Below, piece by piece: positions 1 through 9,635 of a stretch of DNA of 64,000 nucleotides; position 1 is the stretch's first letter; every line of letters starts with the position of its first letter. Source of the DNA: Sphingobacteriaceae bacterium (GTDB lineage: Bacteria > Bacteroidota > Bacteroidia > Sphingobacteriales > Sphingobacteriaceae); NCBI GenBank assembly GCA_029266635.1, contig JAQSWM010000003.1, forward strand, positions 294,772-358,771, read 5' to 3'. The notes beneath the pieces are model-generated. The model was not told where the DNA came from. It made no database searches and saw only the letters and a list, made by a program, of their open reading frames with translations. Made by a program: the position numbers and the translations under genes.

Positions 1-2
1 GA

Positions 3-1268
3 AACATCTCATTGTTTTTTAGAAGTGTTGTAAAATCGTTAACCCTATTATTTTTCCTGGCAATAACAGCAAATTCTGTATCCGCCCAAAGCGCAGCAGA
101 AGGCGTTACCCTCTTCAAGCAGAAATGTACCGCATGCCATGCGCTTAACGCAAAGGTTGTTGGCCCTGCGCTAAAGGGTGTAACAGATCGCCGCAGCGAA
201 GAGTGGCTGATAAAATGGATTCGTAACTCTCAGGCAATGATTGCCTCCGGCGATCCTGAAGCAGTTAAGATTTTTAACGAATATAAGCCTGCAGTAATGA
301 CTCCGTTCCCGGAGCTTACTGAAGAAAATGTAAAAAGCATTTTAGCTTACATCAAAGAAGGCGATAAGCCTGCGCCAGCTGCTCCCGGCGATGTTGCTGC
401 TCAGGGCGCAGGAGCTTCATCTAACGGCATCAGCGATTTTGCTCTTTGGGGACTTGTTGCTGTAATTGTAATTGCTTTCTTAATCATCGTAGTTCTTAAC
501 CGCGTTGTTAAAACGCTGGAGCGTATGATGCTGAAAAAGCAGGGCGTCTTGGTTGAGGAAGTTGAGCTTGTAGAAAAAGACAGGTTAGCTGGTCTTAAAA
601 AACTCGCTAAGAACAAGAAATTTATATTTTTCGTGATTATTCTGGTGGTCATCTTCATGAGCACAGCAAGCTGGATGGGCATGTGGAATACAGGCGTTCA
701 TACAGGTTACCAGCCGGTACAGCCAATCAAATTCTCTCACCAGCTACACGCCGGCATCAACAAAATAGATTGTCAATACTGCCATACGGGAGCATATAAA
801 TCTAAGAACGCTTCAATCCCGTCGCTTAACGTTTGTATGAACTGCCACAATTATGTAACCGCTGCTGAAAAGAACGGCGGGCAGCTATCGCCTGAGATTG
901 CGAAAATATACCGTGCGCTCGATTACAATCCAGATACTAAGCAGTACGGAAACAATCAGAAGCCAATTGAGTGGGTTCGCATCCATAACCTTCCGGATTT
1001 TGCATACTTCAACCACTCGCAGCATGTAAACGTGGCCGGCGTGAAATGCCAGAAGTGCCACGGGCCAATCCAGACCATGGAAGAAGTTTACCAGGCGTCT
1101 CCACTAACAATGAAATGGTGTATCAACTGCCATAAGGAAACCGAAGTGAACCACAAAGGCAACGCTTATTACAATAAGCTGATTGCTGCACATGATCAGT
1201 TGAAAAAAGGAGAGAAAGTAACTCCTGCAGTTTTAGGCGGCCTCGAGTGCGGAAAGTGCCACTATTAA
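3..1268 (+). CDS. actA: Alternative complex III subunit ActA, multiheme cytochrome c (5' partial)
   Basis: Electron-transfer subunit of the quinol:cytochrome c oxidoreductase (alternative complex III), facing the periplasm. The frame is open to the left edge, so the true start lies outside the window; the first in-window initiation-capable codon is a TTG at 12, and residue numbers below count from it. A signal peptide ends near SVSAQ (residue 26). An N-terminal monoheme cytochrome c domain has CTACH (39-43). Transmembrane helices lie at about 142-163 and 205-225. The C-terminal part has five more CxxCH motifs at 254, 275, 346, 370 and 413, the usual pentaheme ActA core. The extra N-terminal heme domain makes six hemes in one chain. 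It starts the act-cox run, 43 bp before actB. The identification is firm because all the other Act subunits follow in order. Confidence 0.95.
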   Translation, partial: NISLFFRSVVKSLTLLFFLAITANSVSAQSAAEGVTLFKQKCTACHALNAKVVGPALKGVTDRRSEEWLIKWIRNSQAMIASGDPEAVKIFNEYKPAVMTPFPELTEENVKSILAYIKEGDKPAPAAPGDVAAQGAGASSNGISDFALWGLVAVIVIAFLIIVVLNRVVKTLERMMLKKQGVLVEEVELVEKDRLAGLKKLAKNKKFIFFVIILVVIFMSTASWMGMWNTGVHTGYQPVQPIKFSHQLHAGINKIDCQYCHTGAYKSKNASIPSLNVCMNCHNYVTAAEKNGGQLSPEIAKIYRALDYNPDTKQYGNNQKPIEWVRIHNLPDFAYFNHSQHVNVAGVKCQKCHGPIQTMEEVYQASPLTMKWCINCHKETEVNHKGNAYYNKLIAAHDQLKKGEKVTPAVLGGLECGKCHY

Positions 1269-1311
1269 TCATATAATAATTTAAAACTTACGTAAAGTTT
1301 ATATAGCTTAA

Positions 1312-4300
1312 ATGGAAAGCAATAAAAAATACTGGAAAGGTTTAGAAGAGCTTCATAAAGAACCCGCTTTTGTTGAAAATAGCAAAAACGAATTCGCAGA
1401 GCCACTTCCTCTCGAGGAAGTGCTTAACGAAGCCGGGCTCAGCACTGTAGCACCACGCCGCGATTTTCTGAAAGCATTAGGATTTGGCCTTGGCGCTGTA
1501 ACCTTAGCCGCTTGCCAGAGTTCTCCTGTACAAACATCAATCCCATACCTGGTAAAACCCGAAGAAGTTGTTCCAGGCATACCCAACTATTACACTTCCA
1601 CCTACAATGGGCACGGCGTGCTGGTAAAAACCCGCGAAGGCCGTCCGATTAAAATTGAAGGAAACCCTAATTGTATTATAAGCCAGGGAAGAGTAGATGC
1701 CCAAACTCAGGCTTCTGTTCTTGACCTGTACGATGTTTCCCGCCTTCATGATCCAGTTCTTAATGGACAGAAAGCTTCATGGCAGGCAGTTGACCAGTTT
1801 GTGAAATCAGCGTTAAGCAACGCTCAGGCTGGCGGTAAAAACATTCGTATTGTTGCCAAAACTATAAACAGCCCATCAACCAAGGCTGTAATTGCAGATT
1901 TTACTGCTAAATTCCCTAATACTAAGTTGGTTCAGGTAGATCCTGTATCGTATACCGGCATCATCCAGGCTAACCAAAACAGCTTTGGAAAAGCAGCACT
2001 GCCACATTACCGCTTTGATCTTGCTGATGTAATTGTAAGCTTCGGCGCTGATTTCCTTGGAACATGGATTTCGCCGGTTGAGTTTACCCGTCAGTATGTT
2101 TCGAACAGAAGCTGGGATGCGTTAAAAACTAAAAAGATGTCACGCCACATTCAGTTTGAATCTGGCATGACGCTTACAGGCACAAATGCCGATGCTCGCA
2201 TTGCAATAAAGCCATCTGAAGAAGGCATTGCACTATTAAATCTTTATACAGCTTTAGGTGGTGCAGTTAGCGGAGGAAAGACTCTTGCAAATAATGCTAA
2301 AGCCGATAAGGCAATCATGCTTGCTGCGAGGGAACTCGCTGCTGCTAAAGGACGTGCACTTGTTGTTTCTGGTTCTAACGATGTATCTGTTCAGATCCTG
2401 GTAAACTCTATCAATTCTTTGCTGGGCAGCTACGGAACAACTATCGACCTTGATAATGCTTCTTACCAGTATGCAGGTAACGATGCCGAATTTGTTGAGC
2501 TTATCAATGAAATGAAGCGTGGTATGGTGGATGCGGTGTTCTTCATCAACAGCAATCCGGCTTATGATTTCGTGAACCCGAAGGAATTTACCGATGCATT
2601 AGCCAAAGTGAAGCTCCGCGTTTCTTTCGCCGACCGCAAAAACGAGACTGCTGCACATTGCAACGTCATTGCACCTGCTAACCATTATCTGGAAGCATGG
2701 GGCGATTCAAATCCGTTAGAAGGATATTACACGCTGGTACAGCCAACTATCAATCCGGTTTACAATACCCGTACAATTGAAGAAGGATTCCTGATCTGGT
2801 CTGATAACGCTGTTAAAGATTACTATCAGTATGTGCGCAACAATTGGGAAAAGACAGTACTTGCTCAAACAGGCAAAGACTGGAAAGGCTTGTTGCAAAC
2901 AGGTTCAGTTTCCACCGGAGCCAAGTCTGGCGGTGCATATGCCTTTAACCGTGAGTTGGGCAGTGTTGCACAAACAATAGTTAACAAAAGCAATGCTTTG
3001 GCAAAAGGCGGCGATAATGTCGTTGAGCTCTCATTATATCAGAGTGTTGCTTTACGCGATGGTCACAATGCCAACAATCCATGGCTTCAGGAGTTGCCTG
3101 ATCCGGTTTCGAAAGTAACCTGGGATAATTTTGTTGCCATTAATCCAATCCACGCAGAAAAACTTGGCATTGTCGAGTTCGATCTTGTAACGCTTAAAAA
3201 AGGCAACTTGTCTATCACGCTACCGGTCTTGTATCAGCCCGGACAAGCAATGGGCACTGTGTCTGTAGCGCTTGGCTATGGCCGCACTGCAGCTGGAAAA
3301 GCCGGAAATGAAGTGGGCCAGAATGCTTATCCATTTATAGATTTTGTAAACGGAACTTTCCAGGGAGTTGCGGCCGTTACGCTTGAAAAAGCGGGAGGTG
3401 CACGGGAACTTGCACAGACGCAAACCCACCACTCGTTCGAAGGCCGCAACGTTGTCCGCGAAACAACTCTGAAAGATTACCTGAAAGATCATTACGCAGG
3501 TTCCGGTAAAAAGGCTGATCACAAGAAATATGACTTGTGGTATGATCACGAAAATCCGGGACACAACTGGGTAATGGCGATAGACCTGAATGCATGTACC
3601 GGTTGCGGTGCTTGTGTTGTGGCTTGTAACGCCGAAAATAACATTCCGGTAGTTGGTCGCGATGAAGTGCGCCGCCGCCGTGAAATGCACTGGATACGGA
3701 TCGATCGTTATTACACTTTCAACGAAGACGGTAAAACCGTTACTGAAGAACGTGAAATAGATGATCTGAAGAATATGGAAAATGTGTCGGTGGTACATCA
3801 GCCGATGCTTTGCCAGCACTGCGAGCACGCACCGTGCGAAACTGTTTGCCCGGTATTAGCAACTGTACACTCTACAGAAGGCTTAAACCACATGGCTTAC
3901 AACCGTTGCGTTGGTACACGTTATTGCGCAAATAACTGTCCGTACAAAGTACGCCGCTTCAACTGGTTTAACTACTGGAATGACTCACGCTTCGATAATT
4001 ATATGAACAATGAGTTTACTCAGTTGGTGTTGAACCCTGATGTAACTACCCGCTTCCGTGGAGTTATGGAAAAATGCTCTATGTGTATTCAGCGTATTCA
4101 AAGTGGGAAGCTTCAGGCCAAATTAGAGCGCCGTCCTGTTAGGGATGGAGAAATCCAAACTGCATGTCAACAAACTTGCCCAGGAAACGCCATCATCTTC
4201 GGAGATGTGAATGATCCGAAATCGGCAGTGGCCAAGGCTTTGTTAAGCGAGCGCACGTATTATGTGCTTGAAGAGATTGGCACACAGCCAGGTATCGGTT

Positions 4301-4347
4301 ACCAGGTTAAAGTTAGGAACACAGAAGCAGCAACAGCAGAGGCTTAA
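1312..4347 (+). CDS. actB: Alternative complex III subunit ActB, fused molybdopterin-like and iron-sulfur protein
   Basis: Large peripheral subunit that carries electrons through iron-sulfur clusters to the ActA hemes. The N-terminus has a Tat-like RRDFLKALGFG motif (49-59) followed by a lipobox LAAC with Cys68, so it is probably exported folded and lipid anchored. Residues about 75-700 resemble a molybdopterin oxidoreductase body; in this family the cofactor is absent (family knowledge). The C-terminal ferredoxin-like part has cysteine groups at 762/765/768/772, 834/837/842/846, 866/872/876 and 922/925/952/956, which fits three [4Fe-4S] clusters and one [3Fe-4S]. At 1011 residues it is the fused B1+B2 form usual in Bacteroidota. 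It lies 28 bp before actC. Confidence 0.96.
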   Translation: MESNKKYWKGLEELHKEPAFVENSKNEFAEPLPLEEVLNEAGLSTVAPRRDFLKALGFGLGAVTLAACQSSPVQTSIPYLVKPEEVVPGIPNYYTSTYNGHGVLVKTREGRPIKIEGNPNCIISQGRVDAQTQASVLDLYDVSRLHDPVLNGQKASWQAVDQFVKSALSNAQAGGKNIRIVAKTINSPSTKAVIADFTAKFPNTKLVQVDPVSYTGIIQANQNSFGKAALPHYRFDLADVIVSFGADFLGTWISPVEFTRQYVSNRSWDALKTKKMSRHIQFESGMTLTGTNADARIAIKPSEEGIALLNLYTALGGAVSGGKTLANNAKADKAIMLAARELAAAKGRALVVSGSNDVSVQILVNSINSLLGSYGTTIDLDNASYQYAGNDAEFVELINEMKRGMVDAVFFINSNPAYDFVNPKEFTDALAKVKLRVSFADRKNETAAHCNVIAPANHYLEAWGDSNPLEGYYTLVQPTINPVYNTRTIEEGFLIWSDNAVKDYYQYVRNNWEKTVLAQTGKDWKGLLQTGSVSTGAKSGGAYAFNRELGSVAQTIVNKSNALAKGGDNVVELSLYQSVALRDGHNANNPWLQELPDPVSKVTWDNFVAINPIHAEKLGIVEFDLVTLKKGNLSITLPVLYQPGQAMGTVSVALGYGRTAAGKAGNEVGQNAYPFIDFVNGTFQGVAAVTLEKAGGARELAQTQTHHSFEGRNVVRETTLKDYLKDHYAGSGKKADHKKYDLWYDHENPGHNWVMAIDLNACTGCGACVVACNAENNIPVVGRDEVRRRREMHWIRIDRYYTFNEDGKTVTEEREIDDLKNMENVSVVHQPMLCQHCEHAPCETVCPVLATVHSTEGLNHMAYNRCVGTRYCANNCPYKVRRFNWFNYWNDSRFDNYMNNEFTQLVLNPDVTTRFRGVMEKCSMCIQRIQSGKLQAKLERRPVRDGEIQTACQQTCPGNAIIFGDVNDPKSAVAKALLSERTYYVLEEIGTQPGIGYQVKVRNTEAATAEA

Positions 4348-4375
4348 TAAATTTTATTAGAGATTAGATAGATAT

Positions 4376-5842
4376 ATGTCAGCTCATCACGAATCGATTT
4401 TAAGAGAACCCTTAATTACGGGAGACAACATAACGTATGCGAAAATAACGAACGATGTGTTAGACCCGGTTGAGAACAAGCCCAACAAAGCCTGGTGGAT
4501 TGGATTCACCATAGCGGCGATCGGAGCTTTAATTTGGGTTGTTGCAGTAAGCTACACATTTTGGACCGGTATCGGTGCCTGGGGCTTGAATAAGACAGTA
4601 GGTTGGGCATGGGATATCACCGGCTTCGTTTGGTGGGTAGGTATTGGTCACGCCGGAACGCTTATTTCTGCTATTCTTTTACTGTTCCGCCAAAACTGGA
4701 GGAATTCCATCAACAGATCGGCGGAAGCGATGACCATATTCGCGGTTATTTGCGCTGCTACTTACGTTGTATCGCACATGGGCCGCCCATGGTTAGCATA
4801 TTTCTGTTTACCGCTTCCAAACCAGTTTGGTTCTTTGTGGGTAAACTTTAACTCGCCTTTGATCTGGGACGTATTTGCAATCTCGACATACTTCTCTGTA
4901 TCGTTGGTTTTCTGGTACACAGGTTTGCTACCTGATATTGCCAGCATCCGCGACAGGGCAACAGGTTTACGTCGCCGTATTTACTCAATATTATCATTTG
5001 GCTGGAACGGTTCGGTAAAAACCTGGCAACGTTTTGAGTCAGTATCTCTAATTCTGGCAGGTGTTTCAACGCCGCTTGTACTTTCGGTACACACCATTGT
5101 ATCCATGGACTTTGCAACTTCGCTGGAGCCGGGCTGGCACACCACCATCTTCCCGCCATACTTCGTTGCCGGAGCTATTTTCTCAGGATTTGCGATGGTT
5201 CAAACGCTCTTGCTTGTGGTAAGGAAAGTAATGGGCTTTGAGAACTACATTACCATGTTCCACATCGAGTCTATGAACAAGATTATACTGGTAACAGGTT
5301 CAATCGTGGGCGTAGCTTATTTAACAGAGTTTTTCATCGCCTGGTATTCAGGCAGTGAATATGAGCAATACACCTTCCTGAACAGGTTCATCGGCCCGTA
5401 TTGGTGGGCTGGATGTATGATGTACGGTTGTAACGTATTGATGACCCAGTTAATGTGGTTCAAAAAAATACGCACCAGCATTCCGGCATCATGGGCATTG
5501 TCAATCGTGGTTAACATCGGTATGTGGTTTGAGCGTTTTGTAATTATCGTAATATCTCTGCACCGCGATTATATACCATCAAGCTGGGCAATGTTCTATC
5601 CAACTGTTGTAGATGCAGCTGTATTTATTGGGTCTATTGGGGTGTTCTTCACCTTGTTCCTTCTCTTCTTACGTGTTCTGCCTGCAATTGCAATGGCTGA
5701 AGTAAAACTGTTGCTAAAAGGCGCAAGCCACCAGGCTAAGAAGAAATTGATAGCTGAGAATAAGGTTGACCCAGAACAAGTGCAATACTACAAGCAGTCT
5801 TTGGTAAAATTCGATAGCGTGCCGGAGGCGGAAACCGTTTAA
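4376..5842 (+). CDS. actC: Alternative complex III subunit ActC, NrfD-like quinol-binding membrane protein
   Basis: NrfD/PsrC-family integral membrane subunit, the likely menaquinol oxidation site next to ActB. About ten hydrophobic helices spread through the 488 residues, starting near residue 40. The segment with GIGHAGTLISAILLLFRQ (near 90-107) contains the conserved histidine and glycines of the family's quinol pocket. The N-terminal 35 residues and the C-terminal tail are polar and probably cytoplasmic. It is a paralogue of ActF further along the locus. Only 9 bp separate it from actD. Confidence 0.96.
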   Translation: MSAHHESILREPLITGDNITYAKITNDVLDPVENKPNKAWWIGFTIAAIGALIWVVAVSYTFWTGIGAWGLNKTVGWAWDITGFVWWVGIGHAGTLISAILLLFRQNWRNSINRSAEAMTIFAVICAATYVVSHMGRPWLAYFCLPLPNQFGSLWVNFNSPLIWDVFAISTYFSVSLVFWYTGLLPDIASIRDRATGLRRRIYSILSFGWNGSVKTWQRFESVSLILAGVSTPLVLSVHTIVSMDFATSLEPGWHTTIFPPYFVAGAIFSGFAMVQTLLLVVRKVMGFENYITMFHIESMNKIILVTGSIVGVAYLTEFFIAWYSGSEYEQYTFLNRFIGPYWWAGCMMYGCNVLMTQLMWFKKIRTSIPASWALSIVVNIGMWFERFVIIVISLHRDYIPSSWAMFYPTVVDAAVFIGSIGVFFTLFLLFLRVLPAIAMAEVKLLLKGASHQAKKKLIAENKVDPEQVQYYKQSLVKFDSVPEAETV

Positions 5843-5851
5843 AAGAATATC

Positions 5852-6388
5852 ATGAGCAACATCAAATATATATTAGGCAGCTTTGACGATCCGGATGACA
5901 TGATGCACGGAATCGATAAGCTTAAGGAAAACGATATCAGTATCTATGATGTGTTTACACCAATGCCGATACACGGTATTGAAGAGAAGCTAGGATACAA
6001 GCGTTCACGCTTGCCGATAGTTGCATTCCTCTTCGGCATCACTGGTACTTTCACCGCATTTACAATGATTTTTTATATGCTGGTTTATGACTGGCCAATG
6101 AACATCGGCGGCAAGCCGGCATTCGCTGCACCAGATTTTATTCCAATCATGTTTGAGCTTACAGTATTGTTCTGCTCATACGGTATGGCCTTTACTTTCT
6201 TTTTCAGAAACCACCTTTTTCCCGGACGTGCTCCGCGGGTGATGGATTTAAGAGCAACGGATGATCGCTTTGTAATCGCGATAGATGCCCACACAAATCC
6301 GTATCCTGAAAAAATCAACGACCTTTTAAAAGAAGCCGGTGCTATTGAAGTTAAGCACAATGAAAGAAAATATATTAGTTATGAATAA
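5852..6388 (+). CDS. actD: Alternative complex III subunit ActD (DUF3341)
   Basis: Small membrane subunit of the complex, 178 residues, DUF3341 family. An N-terminal ferredoxin-like alpha/beta part (1-55) is followed by two hydrophobic helices (about 55-80 and 95-120) and a C-terminal soluble part. In known Act complexes this subunit is structural and carries no cofactor (family knowledge). Its stop overlaps the chosen actE start by 8 bp, which suggests translational coupling. Confidence 0.94.
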   Translation: MSNIKYILGSFDDPDDMMHGIDKLKENDISIYDVFTPMPIHGIEEKLGYKRSRLPIVAFLFGITGTFTAFTMIFYMLVYDWPMNIGGKPAFAAPDFIPIMFELTVLFCSYGMAFTFFFRNHLFPGRAPRVMDLRATDDRFVIAIDAHTNPYPEKINDLLKEAGAIEVKHNERKYISYE

Positions 6389-6968
6389 ACTCAGAATAGT
6401 TGGTGCTACTTTCTTTGTTACTGCGGCAATTGCTGTAATATCTTCTTGTTCTGATAAACGCAGCACCGGATTAGAATATGCGCCGAATATGTATAAGGCT
6501 CTCGCGTTTAATCCGGATCAGCCTAATAAGAATTTCAGGAACGGCCAAACTGCTCAGGTTCCTCCTCCTCACACTATGCCTGTAGGCTTCGACGAGGTTG
6601 AGGAAGCTTATCCGAACACGCCTGAAGGCTACCAGGCGGCAAGTGCTAATCTGGTAAATCCTTTCCCGGCTACTACGGCAAACCTTGAGGATGGCAAAAT
6701 ATTGTATTTGCGCATGTGCTCACACTGCCACGGCTTAACCGGTCAAGGCGATGGCTCTATCGTACAATTGGGCAAGTTTCCTGGTCCGCCATCTTACTCA
6801 AAGGGTAATTCATCTCGTGGCGGTACTATGAAAGATCTTACAGACGGAAAGATTTTTCACACCATTACATATGGTGTAAACCTGATGGGCCCGCACCGTT
6901 ATCAGTTAACTCCTGATGAGCGCTGGAAAATAGTTCTATATGTACATGAATTACAAAAACTACAGTAA
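6381..6968 (+). CDS. actE: Alternative complex III subunit ActE, monoheme lipoprotein cytochrome c
   Basis: Monoheme c-type subunit thought to hand electrons from ActA to the oxidase. I chose the ATG at 6381 because it gives a clean lipoprotein signal (MNKLRIVGATFF up to ISSC, lipid Cys23). An ATG at 6360 would add seven residues in front, and the frame is open further upstream. The heme motif is CSHCH at 113-117, followed by GLTGQGDGS typical of cytochrome c domains. A candidate Met ligand is in the NLMGPHRYQLT segment. The start lies inside the last codons of actD. Confidence 0.93.
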   Translation: MNKLRIVGATFFVTAAIAVISSCSDKRSTGLEYAPNMYKALAFNPDQPNKNFRNGQTAQVPPPHTMPVGFDEVEEAYPNTPEGYQAASANLVNPFPATTANLEDGKILYLRMCSHCHGLTGQGDGSIVQLGKFPGPPSYSKGNSSRGGTMKDLTDGKIFHTITYGVNLMGPHRYQLTPDERWKIVLYVHELQKLQ

Positions 6969-6987
6969 AAAATTGCTATAAAACCAA

Positions 6988-8265
6988 ATGGGAACTCATA
7001 GTCATCAAACACATAATTTTTCTGCTCAATTTGATTTTTCGGGTAAACCGAAGACCTGGAGCCTCATTGCCATGGTTATTGGCGTGATTGCAGTTCTTTA
7101 CGGTTTCTTGCTGGATCCGTCTGAATTCCACGGTGAGCGCACGTTCGCAAACCTGCTATTAATGGGCTATTATTTCACTTGCGTATGTGCAGCAGGGGCT
7201 TTTTTCCTTGCTATACAGTATGTGGCACAGGCAGGGTGGTCGGCAGGCCTATTGAGAATACCTCAGGCTTTTTCTAAGGTGCTGCCTATTGCGTCAGTAA
7301 TTCTGGTTTTGATTTGTGCAGCAGGCTTATTTTTCCACCACAATGTTATTGAAGACGGCAAGCAGGTGGAAGTGCCGTTCTTGTATAAACACTGGGCTAC
7401 TCACGGGTTAGCTGATCCGCAGTCTGAGCATTACGATCCTATTATTGCTGCCAAATCTGCTTTTCTGAACATTCCATTCTTCTTAGGACGACTGGTTATA
7501 TTCTTAGCGATTTATAGCATTTTAGCTGCGATGTTAGTGAAGTTCTCAGAGAACGAAGATTTGAACGGCGGACTGAGCAACTATAAAAAGAGTTTCACAT
7601 ATTCTACAATATTCCTGGTGCTATTTGGATTTACTACGCCAGTATGGGCTTTCGATGTGGTTATGTCGCTCGAGGCTCACTGGTTCTCAACCATGTTCGG
7701 CTGGTACAACTTTGCAGCCATGTGGGTTTCGGGATTGTGCGCAATGACCGTAATTATTATTCTGATGAAGAGGGCTGGATATCTCACCTGGATTAACCAA
7801 AACCACCTTCATGATCTTGGTAAGCTTATTTTTGCATTCTCCATTTTTTGGACTTACGTATGGTTTGCACAGTTCTTATTGATCTGGTACGCTAACATGT
7901 CTGAAGAGACGGTTTATTTCTACAAGCGCTGGGAGCCTGAGTTTAAGCCTTGGTTCTGGCTTAATATCGTGATCAACTTTGTTGCGCCGGTTTTGCTGCT
8001 AATGTCACGCGATTCAAAAAGGAAAGAAAGCAGTTTGCTATTTGTAGCTATCCTGCTGCTTCTAGGCCACTGGCTTGATTACTATATAATGATAATGCCG
8101 GGCACAGTGGGAGCTGAAGGAAGAGGTTTTGGCATTACTGAAATCGGTATAGCAATTGGATTTGTTGGGCTATTTACCTTCCTTGTTCTTAATGCATTGA
8201 GCAAGACGTCACTTGTACCGAAGAACCATCCGTTCCTTGATGAGAGCCTGCATCATCAGATTTAA
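6988..8265 (+). CDS. actF: Alternative complex III subunit ActF, second NrfD-like membrane protein
   Basis: Second polytopic membrane subunit, 425 residues with about ten hydrophobic helices, distantly related to ActC. In solved Act complexes the two subunits sit side by side and ActF has been proposed to contribute a proton path (family knowledge). The long loop around residues 125-160 contains charged and histidine residues (HNVIEDG, KHWATHGL). It follows actE after 19 bp. The next coding region begins 42 bp downstream, so the act and cox genes are probably co-transcribed. Confidence 0.94.
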   Translation: MGTHSHQTHNFSAQFDFSGKPKTWSLIAMVIGVIAVLYGFLLDPSEFHGERTFANLLLMGYYFTCVCAAGAFFLAIQYVAQAGWSAGLLRIPQAFSKVLPIASVILVLICAAGLFFHHNVIEDGKQVEVPFLYKHWATHGLADPQSEHYDPIIAAKSAFLNIPFFLGRLVIFLAIYSILAAMLVKFSENEDLNGGLSNYKKSFTYSTIFLVLFGFTTPVWAFDVVMSLEAHWFSTMFGWYNFAAMWVSGLCAMTVIIILMKRAGYLTWINQNHLHDLGKLIFAFSIFWTYVWFAQFLLIWYANMSEETVYFYKRWEPEFKPWFWLNIVINFVAPVLLLMSRDSKRKESSLLFVAILLLLGHWLDYYIMIMPGTVGAEGRGFGITEIGIAIGFVGLFTFLVLNALSKTSLVPKNHPFLDESLHHQI

Positions 8266-8307
8266 TTGCAGTTTAAATTAAAGATTACTCAACGATTCGA
8301 TAAAGAA

Positions 8308-9618
8308 ATGGGTTTAAAAAAGTTATTTAAGATCAAGCCGATATTTACACTGCTGTTGATATGTGCGTTAGGCGGAAGTTATCCTGCATTCTCGCAAGCC
8401 AGCGATTCTACAAGGACTAACAGCATTACTGGTGCAGTTAAAGATTCAGCTACAGCCGCACCGGTTACCCCGGCAAAGCCTCTGATCAGCACAGATGTAG
8501 ATACTACGCAGTTATCCTGGACAGGCGGAGGCATAGAAGTTCCAAAGCCTGCAGCTGAAACGTCAGCAGAATATAAATCAGCTGGATACTACGTGTTGTT
8601 ATTCCTTTTGTTCTGCGTCTTCCTCGCGATAATTGGAAGAGTGCTGAGGGTTTATGAATTGACTAACGGCATACAAGGCAAAGCAAGTAAGATAAATTGG
8701 AATAAAATTCAAAGCATCCTTTTCGGGATTGCGCTTATCGCAGGATTGTATGGCGTTTACTGGTCGTATACCGTTCAGGGTGCAATGAGCGTAACAGAGA
8801 GCGCTTCGGTGCACGGTAAGAGATTGGACTTCATGTTTAATGTTACTCTGATCATCACCACCATAGTATTCATCCTTACACACATTGCGTTATTCGGGTT
8901 TGCATTCAGGTATCCGGGTTCAGATAAACGTAAGGCATACTTCTATCCGCATAACAATGCTCTTGAGCGTGTCTGGACTATTGTTCCGGCTATCGTGCTG
9001 ACTGTGCTTGTGTTATTAGGATTTTTTACCTGGAGGAGCATCACGAATGTGCCTGAGGAAGAGCAGAGGGGAGCGATCTCTATGGAAGTAACCGGCGAGC
9101 AGTTTAAATGGAACATACGTTACGCCGGCGACGACAACCAGCTGGGCGTTAAAAATTACAAGCTTATCAATGCAAATAACAACCTTGGCATTGACTTTAA
9201 AGATCGTAAGAGCTGGGATGACAAGTTGGGCGGAGAGATTATGCTTCCGGTCAATCGGCCGGTGCGGGTTACAATCGGATCAAAGGACATTATCCATAGC
9301 TTCCTGATCCCTGACTTTAAAGTTCAGATCAACGCTGTTCCGGGTATGGCAACTTACTTCCAGTTTACACCTACCATGACTACTGCGCAAATGCGTGAGA
9401 AACGTCAGGATCCAGCCTACGACTACGTGTTGCTCTGTAACAAAATTTGCGGCGAAGGGCACTATAACATGCAGGCAAAAGTTACTGTTGTAACTGAAGA
9501 AGAATACAAAGCCTGGCTTGCTAAACAGCCTTTGTTTTACAACGACGAAGTGAAACAACAACTTCGCATGGCGGAACAAAAAGCCGCGAAAGATAATACG
9601 ATTGCATTAAATAAATAA
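8308..9618 (+). CDS. coxB: Cytochrome c oxidase subunit II (CuA)
   Basis: Electron entry subunit of the caa3/aa3-type terminal oxidase. I chose the ATG at 8308 over the upstream TTG at 8266 because it gives a signal peptide ending at GSYPAFSQ; the product is 436 residues. A Ser/Thr/Ala/Pro-rich linker is followed by helices near 90-110, 135-160, 175-200 and 225-245, more than the usual two. The CuA site is visible: His330, then Cys377, Cys381, His385 and Met388 in CNKICGEGHYNM. There is no CxxCH, so unlike true caa3 subunit II no cytochrome c domain is fused here; ActE or ActA may donate directly. Confidence 0.95.
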   Translation: MGLKKLFKIKPIFTLLLICALGGSYPAFSQASDSTRTNSITGAVKDSATAAPVTPAKPLISTDVDTTQLSWTGGGIEVPKPAAETSAEYKSAGYYVLLFLLFCVFLAIIGRVLRVYELTNGIQGKASKINWNKIQSILFGIALIAGLYGVYWSYTVQGAMSVTESASVHGKRLDFMFNVTLIITTIVFILTHIALFGFAFRYPGSDKRKAYFYPHNNALERVWTIVPAIVLTVLVLLGFFTWRSITNVPEEEQRGAISMEVTGEQFKWNIRYAGDDNQLGVKNYKLINANNNLGIDFKDRKSWDDKLGGEIMLPVNRPVRVTIGSKDIIHSFLIPDFKVQINAVPGMATYFQFTPTMTTAQMREKRQDPAYDYVLLCNKICGEGHYNMQAKVTVVTEEEYKAWLAKQPLFYNDEVKQQLRMAEQKAAKDNTIALNK

Positions 9619-9635
9619 TCAGATAGAGAGCGACT

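Noticed and set aside
3220..3828. 202-codon open frame on the minus strand inside actB
   Set aside because: It is a shadow of a strongly supported iron-sulfur protein gene and has no signal, domain or promoter of its own.
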